Source of the DNA: Deltaproteobacteria bacterium
GTDB taxonomy: Bacteria > Desulfobacterota > Syntrophorhabdia > Syntrophorhabdales > Syntrophorhabdaceae
Assembly: GCA_029777945.1 (NCBI GenBank)
Contig: JAKORG010000036.1
Span: 1 to 64,000 of the forward strand
Length of the DNA stretch: 64,000 nucleotides
Direction: 5' to 3'
Positions 53,570 to 62,414 of the stretch are shown here, in pieces (the stretch's first letter is position 1; each line of letters opens with the position of its first letter). Made by a program: the position numbers and the translations under genes. Under the pieces are notes generated by a model. That model saw only the letters and a list, made by a program, of their open reading frames with translations. It made no database searches and was not told the origin of the DNA.

Positions 53570-55987
53570 ATGCAACAATTAGTGATTACTGTTCCCATAG
53601 AAGAGGAGATGAAGAGGTCTTACCTTGATTATGCCATGAGCACCATAATAGGCAGGGCCTTACCCGATGTCCGGGATGGTTTAAAACCTGTACATAGAAG
53701 GATCCTCTATGCCATGTATGAACTTGGCAATACCCATGACAAACCGTATAAAAAATCAGCAAGGATAGTAGGTGATGTTATAGGTAAATTTCATCCCCAT
53801 GGAGACCAGGCAGTATATGATGCCATAACAAGGATGGTGCAGGATTTTTCACTCCGTTATCCTTTAATCGACGGTCAGGGCAATTTCGGTTCCATTGACG
53901 GTGATGCACCGGCAGCCATGAGATATACAGAGATCAGGCTCTCAAGGATTGCCGAAGAACTTTTAAAAGACATTGAAAAAGAGACAGTTTTATTTAGACC
54001 TAACTACGATGAATCCCTTGAAGAACCTGTGGTGCTTCCTTCAAAGATACCGAATCTCCTTATAAATGGTTCTTCTGGTATAGCTGTAGGTATGGCCACA
54101 AACATCCCTCCCCATAATTTAGGTGAGGTAATCGATGCCATAATAGCAACAATTGACAACCCAGATATCAGTATTGATGAGTTATTAAATATCATCCCTG
54201 GCCCAGACTTTCCCACCCATGGCATAATCTATGGAAGAGAAGGTATAAGAGAGGCGTATACCACAGGAAAAGGTCACATCATTTTAAGGGCAAGGTGCGT
54301 AATAGAAAAACATAAAAAAGATGGAAGGGAAAGGATTGTTATAATAGAGATACCCTATCAGGTAAATAAGGCAAGACTTATCGAAAGTATTGTGGAGCTT
54401 GTAAATTCCAAAAGGATAGATGGCATCTCCAATATGAAGGACGAATCCAGTAGAGAGGGGATGAGGATTGTCATTGAATTAAAAAGGGGTGAGCTGGCAA
54501 CGCCGATTCTTAACAAACTATACAAACACACACAACTCCAGACTACCTTCGGGATCATATTTTTGACAATAGTAAATAACGAGCCAAGGGTATTAAACTT
54601 TAAAGGTATCATCAACGAATTTATAAAGTTTAGAAGAGAGATTGTTACAAAACGTTCCATATTCGAGTTAAATAAGGCATTAGAAAGACTCCATATACTC
54701 GAAGGGTTAAAGATTGCGTTAGACAACATCGACGAGGTGATAAGTCTGATTAAGGCATCAAAGACTACCCAAGAGGCAAAAACGAGCCTTATGGAGAGAT
54801 TTAGTCTCACGGAAAAGCAGGCAACAAACATCCTTGAAATGAGACTCCAGAGACTCACATCTTTAGAGCAGACAAAGATTATAGAAGAATTAAACGCCAC
54901 CGTGGAGGAGACAAAGAGATTAAGGACAATACTCGATGATGAAAGGGTTCTTCTCGGTATTGTTAAAAATGAACTTACGGAGATCAAGAAGAAATACGGA
55001 GATGAAAGGCTAACAGAGATAGTGGACGAACTTCCTGAGATTAGCATTGAAGACATGATAAAGGAAGAAGAGGTCGTTGTTACAATTACAAGCAAGGGTT
55101 ATATAAAGAGAACACCCCTTGACCAGTATAAGCACCAGTTAAGAGGCGGTAAAGGAAAAACAGGGATTGTGGTAAGGGAAGAGGATGTTGTGGATCACCT
55201 GTATATTGCATCGACCCATTCTCATATCATCTTTTTTACAAACAGCGGAAAGGCCTATATGCTTAAAGTATACGCAATACCCGATGCACCTCTTACATCA
55301 AAGGGAAAACCTATTATTAATTTGATAAATATCGGGAAAGATGAAAAGATTACTGCAGTAACCCATGTAACAGAATTTTCTGAAGATAGATTTCTCTTTC
55401 TTATAACAAAAAAGGGCATTGTTAAAAAGATAAGCTTAGAAGAGCTTAAAAATTTAAGGGCAACAGGGATTAGGGTAATTAGCCTTCCAGAAGATGACAG
55501 CCTCGTAGAGGTTCTTGAAACAAACGGCGATAATGAGGTGATGCTGGGAACAAAAAAAGGCATGACCATTAGATTCAGCGAAAAAGAGATAAGACAGATG
55601 GGAAGGCAGGCATACGGTGTAAGGGGTATTAGATTAAGGAATGCCGACGAGGTGGTCTCTGCAAAGGTTGTCTCAGAGGATTCACTGGTGTTTACTGTGA
55701 CAGAGAAAGGCTATGGTAAATGCTCTCCTTGTAGTGAATATAGAAGCCAGTCAAGGGGTGGGACTGGTATAATAAACGTAAGATGTAAGGAGAAAAACGG
55801 GGATGTAGTGCATATAAAACAGATAAACACAAAAGATGAGGTGATTCTCGTCACAGATACGGGCAGGACCATAAGATTCAATGCATCACACCTGCCGGTT
55901 CAAAAAAGGGGTGGGATTGGGGTTAAGCTTATGGATTTGAAAGAAGGCGAAAAGATAAGTGATGTGGCCATAGCAAGTGAGGATTAA
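53570..55987 (+). CDS. gyrA: DNA gyrase subunit A
   Basis: An 805-residue GyrA, the cleavage-religation subunit of gyrase. The catalytic Tyr is Y119 in [13 protein letters not shown]. The GyrA-box appears as [11 protein letters not shown] (the family form is QRRGGKG) and starts a six-bladed C-terminal domain with degenerate repeats such as SQSRGGTGI and VQKRGGIGV, so this is gyrase and not topoisomerase IV. In the quinolone region, [12 protein letters not shown] has Gln (Q80) at the place of E. coli Ser83, with the Asp87 equivalent kept (D84). gyrB is not in the window. The gene leads gyrA-gpsA-DUF6125. Confidence 0.96.
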   Translation: MQQLVITVPIEEEMKRSYLDYAMSTIIGRALPDVRDGLKPVHRRILYAMYELGNTHDKPYKKSARIVGDVIGKFHPHGDQAVYDAITRMVQDFSLRYPLIDGQGNFGSIDGDAPAAMRYTEIRLSRIAEELLKDIEKETVLFRPNYDESLEEPVVLPSKIPNLLINGSSGIAVGMATNIPPHNLGEVIDAIIATIDNPDISIDELLNIIPGPDFPTHGIIYGREGIREAYTTGKGHIILRARCVIEKHKKDGRERIVIIEIPYQVNKARLIESIVELVNSKRIDGISNMKDESSREGMRIVIELKRGELATPILNKLYKHTQLQTTFGIIFLTIVNNEPRVLNFKGIINEFIKFRREIVTKRSIFELNKALERLHILEGLKIALDNIDEVISLIKASKTTQEAKTSLMERFSLTEKQATNILEMRLQRLTSLEQTKIIEELNATVEETKRLRTILDDERVLLGIVKNELTEIKKKYGDERLTEIVDELPEISIEDMIKEEEVVVTITSKGYIKRTPLDQYKHQLRGGKGKTGIVVREEDVVDHLYIASTHSHIIFFTNSGKAYMLKVYAIPDAPLTSKGKPIINLINIGKDEKITAVTHVTEFSEDRFLFLITKKGIVKKISLEELKNLRATGIRVISLPEDDSLVEVLETNGDNEVMLGTKKGMTIRFSEKEIRQMGRQAYGVRGIRLRNADEVVSAKVVSEDSLVFTVTEKGYGKCSPCSEYRSQSRGGTGIINVRCKEKNGDVVHIKQINTKDEVILVTDTGRTIRFNASHLPVQKRGGIGVKLMDLKEGEKISDVAIASED

Positions 55988-55997
55988 AAAGTCTTTA

Positions 55998-57011
55998 ATG
56001 GATTCGTCTGGAAAAAACAAAAGGATCAGTGTTGTAGGCGCCGGTGCCTGGGGAACGGCATTTTCCATATATCTTGCAAGAAAGGGTTTTAATGTCCTTT
56101 TATGGGTTTACGAAAAAGAGCTTTGCAAGGTCTTAGAGGGTTATAGAGAAAACAGATATTATCTACCGGGGTTTATTTTACCCCGTGAAATAAACTGGAC
56201 AGATGCCTTAGAAGAAGTAGTGATTTTTTCAGATGATATAGTCATTGCAACCCCTTCTTTTGCATTGAGAGAAACGGTAAAACCTGTATCTGACAAATTT
56301 AAAGATAAAAGGATACTGATACTCACAAAGGGCATAGAGATAGAGACCCTAAAATTCATGAGTGATGTTGTCTATGAGTTATCAGGAAAAGATACAGATA
56401 TAGCAGTTCTTTCAGGTCCTTCCTTTGCAAGGGAGGTGGCACAGGGGGAGTTCACATCCGTTGTTGTGGCATCTTTAAAAAAAGAGCTGTCCCTCTATTT
56501 TCAAAACCTCATACACGGTGATGATTTTAGGGTATATACAACAGACGATGTAATAGGGGTTGAATTGGGTGGCGCCATGAAAAATGTCATGGCAATAGGT
56601 GCCGGTATCATCGAAGGATTATCTTTAGGGACAAATGCTAAATCTGCTTTTATCACAAGGGCACTGGCCGAAATAAGAAGATTAGGCAAGGCACTGGGGG
56701 CAAGGGATTCTACTTTTATGGGTTTATCTGGAATGGGGGATTTGATATTAACATCCTACGGTGCATTGAGTAGGAATAGGGCATTCGGTATCGAACTGGC
56801 AAGGGGTAGGAACCCTATGGAGATAATATCAACCCAAAAGGCTGTAGTGGAAGGATATTTTGCGATAAAGGCCGTATATACATTATCGAGGAATATGGAA
56901 GTGGATATGCCTATCACTGAAGAGCTTTTTAGAATCGTCTATGAAAAGAAAAACATCTTTGATTCCATAAAGGATATAAAGGCCAGGGGATTAAAAGAAG
57001 AAGATGAATGA
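55998..57011 (+). CDS. gpsA: Glycerol-3-phosphate dehydrogenase [NAD(P)+]
   Basis: A 337-residue enzyme making sn-glycerol-3-phosphate for phospholipids from dihydroxyacetone phosphate. The dinucleotide fold reads [33 protein letters not shown] and the catalytic-Lys segment [17 protein letters not shown] are intact. I choose ATG 55998; GTG 55977 would overlap gyrA and add seven residues. Neither has a good ribosome-binding site. Its stop overlaps the next frame. Confidence 0.94.
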   Translation: MDSSGKNKRISVVGAGAWGTAFSIYLARKGFNVLLWVYEKELCKVLEGYRENRYYLPGFILPREINWTDALEEVVIFSDDIVIATPSFALRETVKPVSDKFKDKRILILTKGIEIETLKFMSDVVYELSGKDTDIAVLSGPSFAREVAQGEFTSVVVASLKKELSLYFQNLIHGDDFRVYTTDDVIGVELGGAMKNVMAIGAGIIEGLSLGTNAKSAFITRALAEIRRLGKALGARDSTFMGLSGMGDLILTSYGALSRNRAFGIELARGRNPMEIISTQKAVVEGYFAIKAVYTLSRNMEVDMPITEELFRIVYEKKNIFDSIKDIKARGLKEEDE

Positions 57012-57031
57012 TAAAAAATAAAGGGGGGCAT

Positions 57032-57538
57032 ATGGATTTAAGGATATTCGACACAATGGATGAGGTCAAGCTAAAAAGTTATATTGAATTTCTGCTATGG
57101 CACTACAGGGTAGTAGATGCCTTTTGGTTTATATATGTGGCAGAGAGATTTGGACAAGAGGTGGCAGAGAGAATAAACGAACAGGTATGGGGCAGGGTGC
57201 CTAAAATGGCAGCCCGTGATTTGATTAAAAGATTTAATATAAAAGAAAAGGGGCTTAGAGGTTTTGTAGAGATGCTCAAATATTTTCCATGGACCATTAT
57301 CGTTGAATATGAGATATTAGAAAAGAACGATGAGGTCATTATCACTGTTTCCCATTGTCCAACACAGGAATCAAGGTTAAAAAAAGGTCTTGGAGAGTTC
57401 GTTTGCAAGGAGATGCACAGGGGAGAATTTATCGCCCTTGCAAAAGAAATCGACCCCAATATAAAGGTAGAGTGCTTATTTGCACCTCCCGATGAACACC
57501 CACAGGATATGTTTTGTAAATGGCGTTTTACTATATAA
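57032..57538 (+). CDS. DUF6125-like protein
   Basis: A 168-residue soluble protein resembling the uncharacterised DUF6125 family of anaerobes. It has [19 protein letters not shown] near the start and [20 protein letters not shown] with conserved Cys and His. A last Cys lies in DMFCKWRF. I choose ATG 57032 because AAAGGGGGG lies 3-4 bases upstream; ATG 57008 overlaps gpsA. The function is unknown; co-transcription with gpsA is likely. Confidence 0.75.
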   Translation: MDLRIFDTMDEVKLKSYIEFLLWHYRVVDAFWFIYVAERFGQEVAERINEQVWGRVPKMAARDLIKRFNIKEKGLRGFVEMLKYFPWTIIVEYEILEKNDEVIITVSHCPTQESRLKKGLGEFVCKEMHRGEFIALAKEIDPNIKVECLFAPPDEHPQDMFCKWRFTI

Positions 57539-57591
57539 GGCCGTTATAATCTTTACACTACAAAATTTTTTTAATTTTATGACCTAAATTG

Positions 57592-57604
57592 ATTTTGCAC
57601 CCTT
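57592..57604 (+). repeat. 13-bp repeat, left copy
   Basis: ATTTTGCACCCTT occurs here and, inverted, at 60542-60554. The two copies bracket the three minus-strand genes at 57659-60479. Confidence 0.6.
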
Positions 57605-57658
57605 CTTTCAAATCACCCTTGTTTTTTTATACTCCACAAATGTTACTTTTGCATCTTT

Positions 57659-58465
57659 TTAGATAGCAGCCTTCCCGCTTTTTCTTTGCCTGGCCACATT
57701 TAAAAGATATTCATCCATCCCCCTGGCGACCTCAGGACGAAAGGCATTTATGGCGCCTTCCCTGTCAGGGTCAGTAACAATGATGACCCTCTCGTTTTCT
57801 GCCAGTCCTTTTAAGATACCCCGGGCAGACTCTTCTGGGGTTATTGCCGATTCAGGAGGCCCACCTGCCTTATCCCAGATAGGTGTGGCAACAGTTCCGG
57901 GTATCACAGTGGAGAAACGGATGTTTTCATCCCAGAACTCATAACGCAGAGAACCAGTAAGCCCAACGAGGGCTGATTTTGTTGCACTGTACATACTCTG
58001 AAACGCCATTGGTGCAAAGACTATTCCCGAGGCGGTATTTGCTATATGCCCACCACCCTGGCCGCGCATGATAGGAAGCACTGCCTGAATCCCGTATAGG
58101 GCGCCATAGAAATTCACATCAAAGGCAAATTTCCAGTCCTCATCTGTTGTTTCATCAAAGGGTTTCACCAGTCCAAGACCAGCGTTGTTGAAAAGGAGAT
58201 CAATCCTGCCTGAGCCAAATTCCGCTGCCTTTTCAATCATGGAAAAGACACTCTCCTTCTTTGTCACATCCGTCTGGATTCCCAGCACCTTACCAGGATA
58301 TATATCATTGAGTCTCTTTGTTTCTGCTTTCAACTTCTCGGCGTTTAAATCTGCCATAATCACTGCCTTTGCACCTAATGACAGAAGCATCTCGCACAGG
58401 GCAAGACCTATGCCTGATGCGCCGCCTGTGACCACACCAACCTTATTTTCATAATATTCTTTCAT
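57659..58465 (-). CDS. Short-chain dehydrogenase/reductase
   Basis: A 268-residue classical SDR using NAD(P)H. It has the cofactor motif TGGASGIGLAL (13-23), NNAG (93-96), and the catalytic S146, Y159 and K163 (YSATK). The acidic ADLNAEK after strand 2 suggests NAD preference. It is the last gene of membrane protein - acetoacetate-decarboxylase-like - SDR. A ketone or hydroxy-acid reduction linked to its neighbour is plausible but unproven. A strong GGGAGGATG ribosome-binding site precedes it. Confidence 0.88.
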   Translation of the reverse strand: MKEYYENKVGVVTGGASGIGLALCEMLLSLGAKAVIMADLNAEKLKAETKRLNDIYPGKVLGIQTDVTKKESVFSMIEKAAEFGSGRIDLLFNNAGLGLVKPFDETTDEDWKFAFDVNFYGALYGIQAVLPIMRGQGGGHIANTASGIVFAPMAFQSMYSATKSALVGLTGSLRYEFWDENIRFSTVIPGTVATPIWDKAGGPPESAITPEESARGILKGLAENERVIIVTDPDREGAINAFRPEVARGMDEYLLNVARQRKSGKAAI

Positions 58466-58499
58466 GTGTTCATCCTCCCTTATGGGTTTTTAATATATG

Positions 58500-59285
58500 C
58501 TAACTGAGAACGCGTCCACGCTGTTCCATCAGTATGGCCCTGCCTTTTGTCATAATGACAGGGGCCATCTCTATAACGGGCAATTCTGCCAGGGCATTTA
58601 TGATATGAAATTGCATTGGGTTCTGGTCCCATCTCATTTCGGTCCATTTTATTGTGCCGCTACCCATCCAGGCGAACTCAGGCTCACTGCGCATTGGGAA
58701 TAGGATGGGCTGATTTAGATCCGCTCCCGGTCCTCCCACCTTTGGAATGTAGCGCCATCCAATGGAGTTGATATCCATGGTGAGTGCCTTTATTTCATCT
58801 TTTTCCATGGCCTTAGGGTTTCTCATCTCTAACTGGAGGAATGTGTTCCCTTCGTAGCTTAACCATGTGCGGTATGTGTTGGCAAAGATGTGCAGGTCTT
58901 CAATATCGGCATATATCTTAGGCATACCCATCATGTTCCCCGTTAAAATCGGGGTGGTCTTATTCTCCCAGATTACAAGGACAAATACACCATCGAGTGT
59001 ATCTTTTTGGCCTTTAAAAACAACAGGTGCCCCGAATGTAACGAGATTGTAGTATGACCCTGCCATCCATTCCACTTCCCGGCACTGCTGGTACTGGATG
59101 GTGAGTTCCGGTTTTGTAAGTTCAAGGCCCTCGGGGATATAATTGGACAGCATATCACCGTCAGTCACAAAGGTAAAAATAAGACTCGTTACATCGTTAT
59201 AGACTGCCCTGGCTTCTTTATCAAAGGGCGATCCGCCAAAGTGGGCAGGCATCCTATAACACATTCCATCTTTAAATTTAAACAT
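58500..59285 (-). CDS. Acetoacetate decarboxylase-family protein
   Basis: A 261-residue member of the acetoacetate decarboxylase superfamily (PF06314). The active-site Lys that forms a Schiff base is K123 in GNMMGMPKIYADIE. The Arg/Glu-containing QYQQCREVEWMAG strand fits the family core. Members include true decarboxylases and enzymes acting as aldolase-dehydratases or hydrolases, so the reaction is uncertain. It lies 34 bases upstream of the SDR gene and 15 bases after the membrane-protein gene. Confidence 0.83.
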   Translation of the reverse strand: MFKFKDGMCYRMPAHFGGSPFDKEARAVYNDVTSLIFTFVTDGDMLSNYIPEGLELTKPELTIQYQQCREVEWMAGSYYNLVTFGAPVVFKGQKDTLDGVFVLVIWENKTTPILTGNMMGMPKIYADIEDLHIFANTYRTWLSYEGNTFLQLEMRNPKAMEKDEIKALTMDINSIGWRYIPKVGGPGADLNQPILFPMRSEPEFAWMGSGTIKWTEMRWDQNPMQFHIINALAELPVIEMAPVIMTKGRAILMEQRGRVLS

Positions 59286-59300
59286 AGTCTCCTCCTTGAT

Positions 59301-60479
59301 TTATTTTTCCATACCTGCCCTCATCTTATCCAGTTTCACTAAAATACTAAGTAGATACAGAAGGACACAGCCGTTTGCAGCGAGAATCACACCTATTGCC
59401 AGGCCGTGGATAAGATTAGGGATAAGCATTGATACGCCGAACATGATGCCAAGCAGGTTTAAGATAAGCTGTGTTACAGAAAGATGAATAAGTATAGGAG
59501 GGATGGACAGGGCAATTCCTTCTTTTTGTAGAAGGCGTTGCATCCCGATTTTAATTATTGAAATGATACCGCCGGCGATGTTTAGCACACCAACGAGGAT
59601 TGTCAAAGGTGACAGTAGAATATCCGGTATGATACATGAGACAATACCCAAAGCAGCAAAAAAAAGACCAAAGGCAATAATTAGCCATGAACGGGGAAAG
59701 GCGCCTATTGGTGTGCCTCCAGATGCAAGCATCTGAAAGGCAAATATTACCATGAGAAGGCCAAGCTGGGCACTTTTTGAAAAGGGCAGTAACCCCAGAC
59801 TAACAGGGACGAGAAGAATACCTAAAATCACCATGAATACACCCATAAGTATTAGCATTGCCTGATCCGTGGAAATTACTATAGTACTTTCAGGCTTTAT
59901 CTTTACGGGGTATCTGCCATATATCTTCCAGAGGACCCCTGATAGATAAAGGATTGCCATGCCGAAAAGACATAAAATAACACCTATCACAGGTGTAGAA
60001 AAAAGGCCCTGTTGTAATAAAATAACGCCTGTAAGCATAGAGAAAACATAGGTCAAGCCGCATCCGTGAATTAGATGCCAGAATATCCCCCCTTTTGCTG
60101 CCCAGCTCCGCAACCTTTCTTTTTCGAGACACATCTTAAGAAAAAGAAAAAGACCGCCCGGGCCAAAAGAGATAAAGAGTAAAATTCTGGGAAAAGGGCT
60201 GACAGATGGAATAAAGGAAGTTACCATGCCTGCGACTGCAATCAAAACACCCGTTACAAAAAGAGGGATTGATCTGGACATATCGCCAAAAGGTGTTTTC
60301 CCAAGCATCATCATCTGCAGGGAAAATATAATGATGAGCAATCCAAAAAGACCGTTTTCGTAATAGGGAATAAAACCGTAATGGACAGGGAAGAGTAAAA
60401 TTCCGGAGATGAGCAAAGCCATTCCGCCGATAATCAGGATAACCACCTCAAGGGGAAGGCCTGCCTCTTTTAATAACAC
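59301..60479 (-). CDS. Polytopic membrane protein with internal duplication
   Basis: A 392-residue membrane protein of about eleven helices that I do not recognise. The two halves look alike: EVVILIIGGMALLISGILLFP with GLFGLLIIIFSLQMMMLGKTP in the first, and MLILMGVFMVILGILLVPVS with LGLLMVIFAFQMLASGGTP in the second. Each is followed by a Gly/Phe-rich pair (FGDMSRSIP; IGAFPRSW). This points to gene duplication and a transporter or channel-like fold. It is first in the operon with the decarboxylase-like and SDR genes; the start codon ATG 60479 has no clear ribosome-binding site. Confidence 0.7.
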   Translation of the reverse strand: MLLKEAGLPLEVVILIIGGMALLISGILLFPVHYGFIPYYENGLFGLLIIIFSLQMMMLGKTPFGDMSRSIPLFVTGVLIAVAGMVTSFIPSVSPFPRILLFISFGPGGLFLFLKMCLEKERLRSWAAKGGIFWHLIHGCGLTYVFSMLTGVILLQQGLFSTPVIGVILCLFGMAILYLSGVLWKIYGRYPVKIKPESTIVISTDQAMLILMGVFMVILGILLVPVSLGLLPFSKSAQLGLLMVIFAFQMLASGGTPIGAFPRSWLIIAFGLFFAALGIVSCIIPDILLSPLTILVGVLNIAGGIISIIKIGMQRLLQKEGIALSIPPILIHLSVTQLILNLLGIMFGVSMLIPNLIHGLAIGVILAANGCVLLYLLSILVKLDKMRAGMEK

Positions 60480-60528
60480 TATCTATCCTTGATGTTGCCT
60501 TCGGATACTGGTCATCATCGTATTATCC

Positions 60529-60553
60529 TTTTGCATCTCCCAAGGGTGCAAAA
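60529..60553 (-). promoter_or_regulatory. Inverted repeat before the membrane protein-ADC-SDR operon
   Basis: TTTTGCA-N11-TGCAAAA lies 50-75 bases upstream of the operon's first start codon, a suitable place for a repressor or activator site. The right arm overlaps the 13-bp flanking repeat. Confidence 0.4.
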
Positions 60554-60554
60554 T
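60542..60554 (-). repeat. 13-bp repeat, right copy (inverted)
   Basis: This is the exact inverse of the copy at 57592-57604 and lies upstream of the membrane protein-ADC-SDR operon. Confidence 0.6.
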
Positions 60555-60685
60555 ACTTTGTATAAAATATTATTAAAACATTTAAATTAATCCATTTTGT
60601 CTTAACTATTAGGTTAATTCTGCTATTTTAGTTTTGTTGATGATAAATGTCAATAAATTAAACATATGACCCATGATGAATTTAA

Positions 60686-60714
60686 TAGACACCAAAGTTA
60701 TAAATTAATACACT
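60686..60714 (+). promoter_or_regulatory. Possible promoter of a 19-codon frame
   Basis: TAGACA (60686-60691), a 17-base spacer and TACACT (60709-60714) precede a strong GGAGGT ribosome-binding site (60721-60726). Confidence 0.35.
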
Positions 60715-60732
60715 AATAACGGAGGTGTCATA

Positions 60733-60792
60733 ATGGATATAATTCCAAAGGCAGTATTATTAGTTAGTTTAAGAGAGAAGCAACAAAAATGA
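60733..60792 (+). CDS. Possible 19-residue peptide or gene remnant
   Basis: ATG 60733 has an ideal GGAGGT site 6 bases upstream and a promoter-like pair before it. The frame codes MDIIPKAVLLVSLREKQQK and stops at TGA. The same frame continues after the stop through a TAA and into the 9-bp repeat, so it may be the start of a decayed gene and not a functional peptide. Confidence 0.3.
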   Translation: MDIIPKAVLLVSLREKQQK

Positions 60793-60852
60793 ATAGATAA
60801 GATGAAATATCCATTTATTTAAAAGGAAAAGGGGCAATCAAAGACATTGCCT

Positions 60853-60906
60853 AACGAGACAAACGAGATAAACCAGATAAACGAGATAGACGAAATAGAA
60901 GAGACA
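60853..60906 (+). repeat. 9-bp tandem repeat, six units
   Basis: Six imperfect copies of AACGAGATA run head to tail (AACGAGACA, AACGAGATA, AACCAGATA, AACGAGATA, GACGAAATA, GAAGAGACA). The 9-base unit keeps reading frame, but no intact gene spans it. Confidence 0.75.
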
Positions 60907-61127
60907 GACAATGCGTGAGTTAGCATGAGTAAAGTTCCGTGTCTATTATTGGCATCAGGGGGCAGGCTCCTTCCTTATGGCAAATCGCGCACTTCACTGG
61001 ACAATAACTGTGAATCTGTGAGGAAATAGAAGTCATAATGATGTAATAATCTTTGGTAGCAGCCATATAACTATGAGGAAAAAGAAGGAATGGGGGATTG
61101 ACAAATGTGACAATATTTGAATAGCTT

Positions 61128-62414
61128 TTAAAGCTGAATAGCCTCAAGCCAATCTTTGATAGATTTCAATGCATTTTCAATGACTTTATACTTTTTTCTC
61201 TTGTTATAATCCTTCAGAACACCAAAATTTATATTCATAGGCTGAAATTCCTTTTTTTCAGTGGTGATATATTCAAGGAGTGCGCCTATGCATGTCTCTG
61301 GAGGGGGTGGAATAAACCTTATACCCTTTACAAAGCAAAGAGCAGAAAGGCCTGCCAAAAGCCCCATGGCAGCTGATTCACAGTAACCTTCAACCCCGGT
61401 TATTTGACCTGCAAAAAACACCTGATTATTTTTCTTAAGCTGTAAACTTTTATTTAAAAGTTCAGGTGATTTTATGTATGTATTCCTGTGGATGCTCCCG
61501 TATCTTAAAAATTTTGCATTTTTTAAAGCAGGTATGAGCCTAAAAACCCTTTCCTGTTCTTTATACTTTAATTTTGTTTGAAACCCCACCATGTTAAACA
61601 TTTTTCCCTGGGCATCCTCTCTTCTTAATTGAACAACGGCAAAGGGCTCTTTTCCTGTTCTTTTATCTATTATGCCAACAGGCTTCATGGGGCCAAAGAG
61701 AAGGGTCATCTTTCCCCTAAGTGCCATAACTTCAATAGGTAGACATCCTTCAAAGTAAGAAATATCTTGTTCAAAATCTCTGGGTAAAACTGTTTCAGCC
61801 CTTATAAGTTCACTAAAAAATCTATCGTATTCCTCAACTGTTAATGGACAATTTAAATAGTCATCTGATTCATTCTTGTATCTTGAGGCGAAAAAGGCAA
61901 GATTAAAATCAATAGAATCACCTTCTATAATAGGCGATATGGCGTCATAAAAGAAAAGATTATCCCTTCCAGTAAGCTCTATTATCTTTTCTGTTAAGGC
62001 ACTGCTTGTAAGGGGACCTGTGGCAATAATCACAGGACCAGAAGGTATTTCTTTGATCTCTTGTCTTATTACATCAATCATTGGATTTTTTTCTATTATG
62101 TCTGTGATATATCGGGAGAATCTCTCCCTGTCCACAACAAGGGCCTTGCCCCCAGGTATAGAGTTCATATCAGCGGCCTTAATTATAATAGAATCGAGTA
62201 TTCTCATCTCTTCTTTAAGTAGGCCATGGGCATTTTTTAGTTCATTCGACTTTAAAGAGTTACTGCATACAAGCTCAGAAAGCATTGATGTCTTGTGGGC
62301 CGGTGTTGGAACATGGGGCCTCATCTCGAAAATTATGGCTTTATATCCCCTTTTTGCTATCTGATAGGCAGCCTCCACCCCTGCAAGACCACCGCCTATG
62401 ATTTTGATTTCCAT
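61128..62414 (-). CDS. trmFO: Folate-dependent tRNA m5U54 methyltransferase
   Basis: A 428-residue flavoprotein that makes 5-methyluridine at tRNA position 54 using methylene-tetrahydrofolate and FADH2. The FAD motif KIIGGGLAGVEAAYQIA starts the protein. MLSELVCSNSLKSNELKNAH carries one catalytic Cys, and AGQITGVEGYCESAAMG is diagnostic. I choose ATG 62414 (AAGGA 6 bases upstream); TTG 62420 is possible. It overlaps the topA 3' end by 19 bases, the usual topA-trmFO pairing. Confidence 0.95.
   Translation of the reverse strand: MEIKIIGGGLAGVEAAYQIAKRGYKAIIFEMRPHVPTPAHKTSMLSELVCSNSLKSNELKNAHGLLKEEMRILDSIIIKAADMNSIPGGKALVVDRERFSRYITDIIEKNPMIDVIRQEIKEIPSGPVIIATGPLTSSALTEKIIELTGRDNLFFYDAISPIIEGDSIDFNLAFFASRYKNESDDYLNCPLTVEEYDRFFSELIRAETVLPRDFEQDISYFEGCLPIEVMALRGKMTLLFGPMKPVGIIDKRTGKEPFAVVQLRREDAQGKMFNMVGFQTKLKYKEQERVFRLIPALKNAKFLRYGSIHRNTYIKSPELLNKSLQLKKNNQVFFAGQITGVEGYCESAAMGLLAGLSALCFVKGIRFIPPPPETCIGALLEYITTEKKEFQPMNINFGVLKDYNKRKKYKVIENALKSIKDWLEAIQL

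Larger units (their letters stand above)
60480..61127. other. 648-base intergenic gap
   Basis: This holds the operon-upstream inverted repeats (60529-60554), a possible promoter plus 19-codon frame (60686-60792) and a 9-bp tandem repeat (60853-60906). The last 200 bases contain a minus-strand frame rich in Cys (CAICHKEGACPL) with no ribosome-binding site, perhaps a remnant. No convincing full gene is present. Confidence 0.55.

Noticed and set aside
54358-55095. Minus-strand 245-codon frame inside gyrA
   Set aside because: It is a Ser/Ile-rich shadow frame antisense to a clear gyrA, with no ribosome-binding site or recognisable motif.
60853-60906. Short repeats as a CRISPR array
   Set aside because: The units are 9 bases, contiguous and without spacers.
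60920-61147. Minus-strand 75-codon frame with CPVKCAICHKEGACPL
   Set aside because: It starts inside the 3' end of trmFO, lacks a ribosome-binding site and has an ordinary non-coding context. The Cys pattern is suggestive, so it is mentioned in the gap entry, but I cannot support it as a gene.
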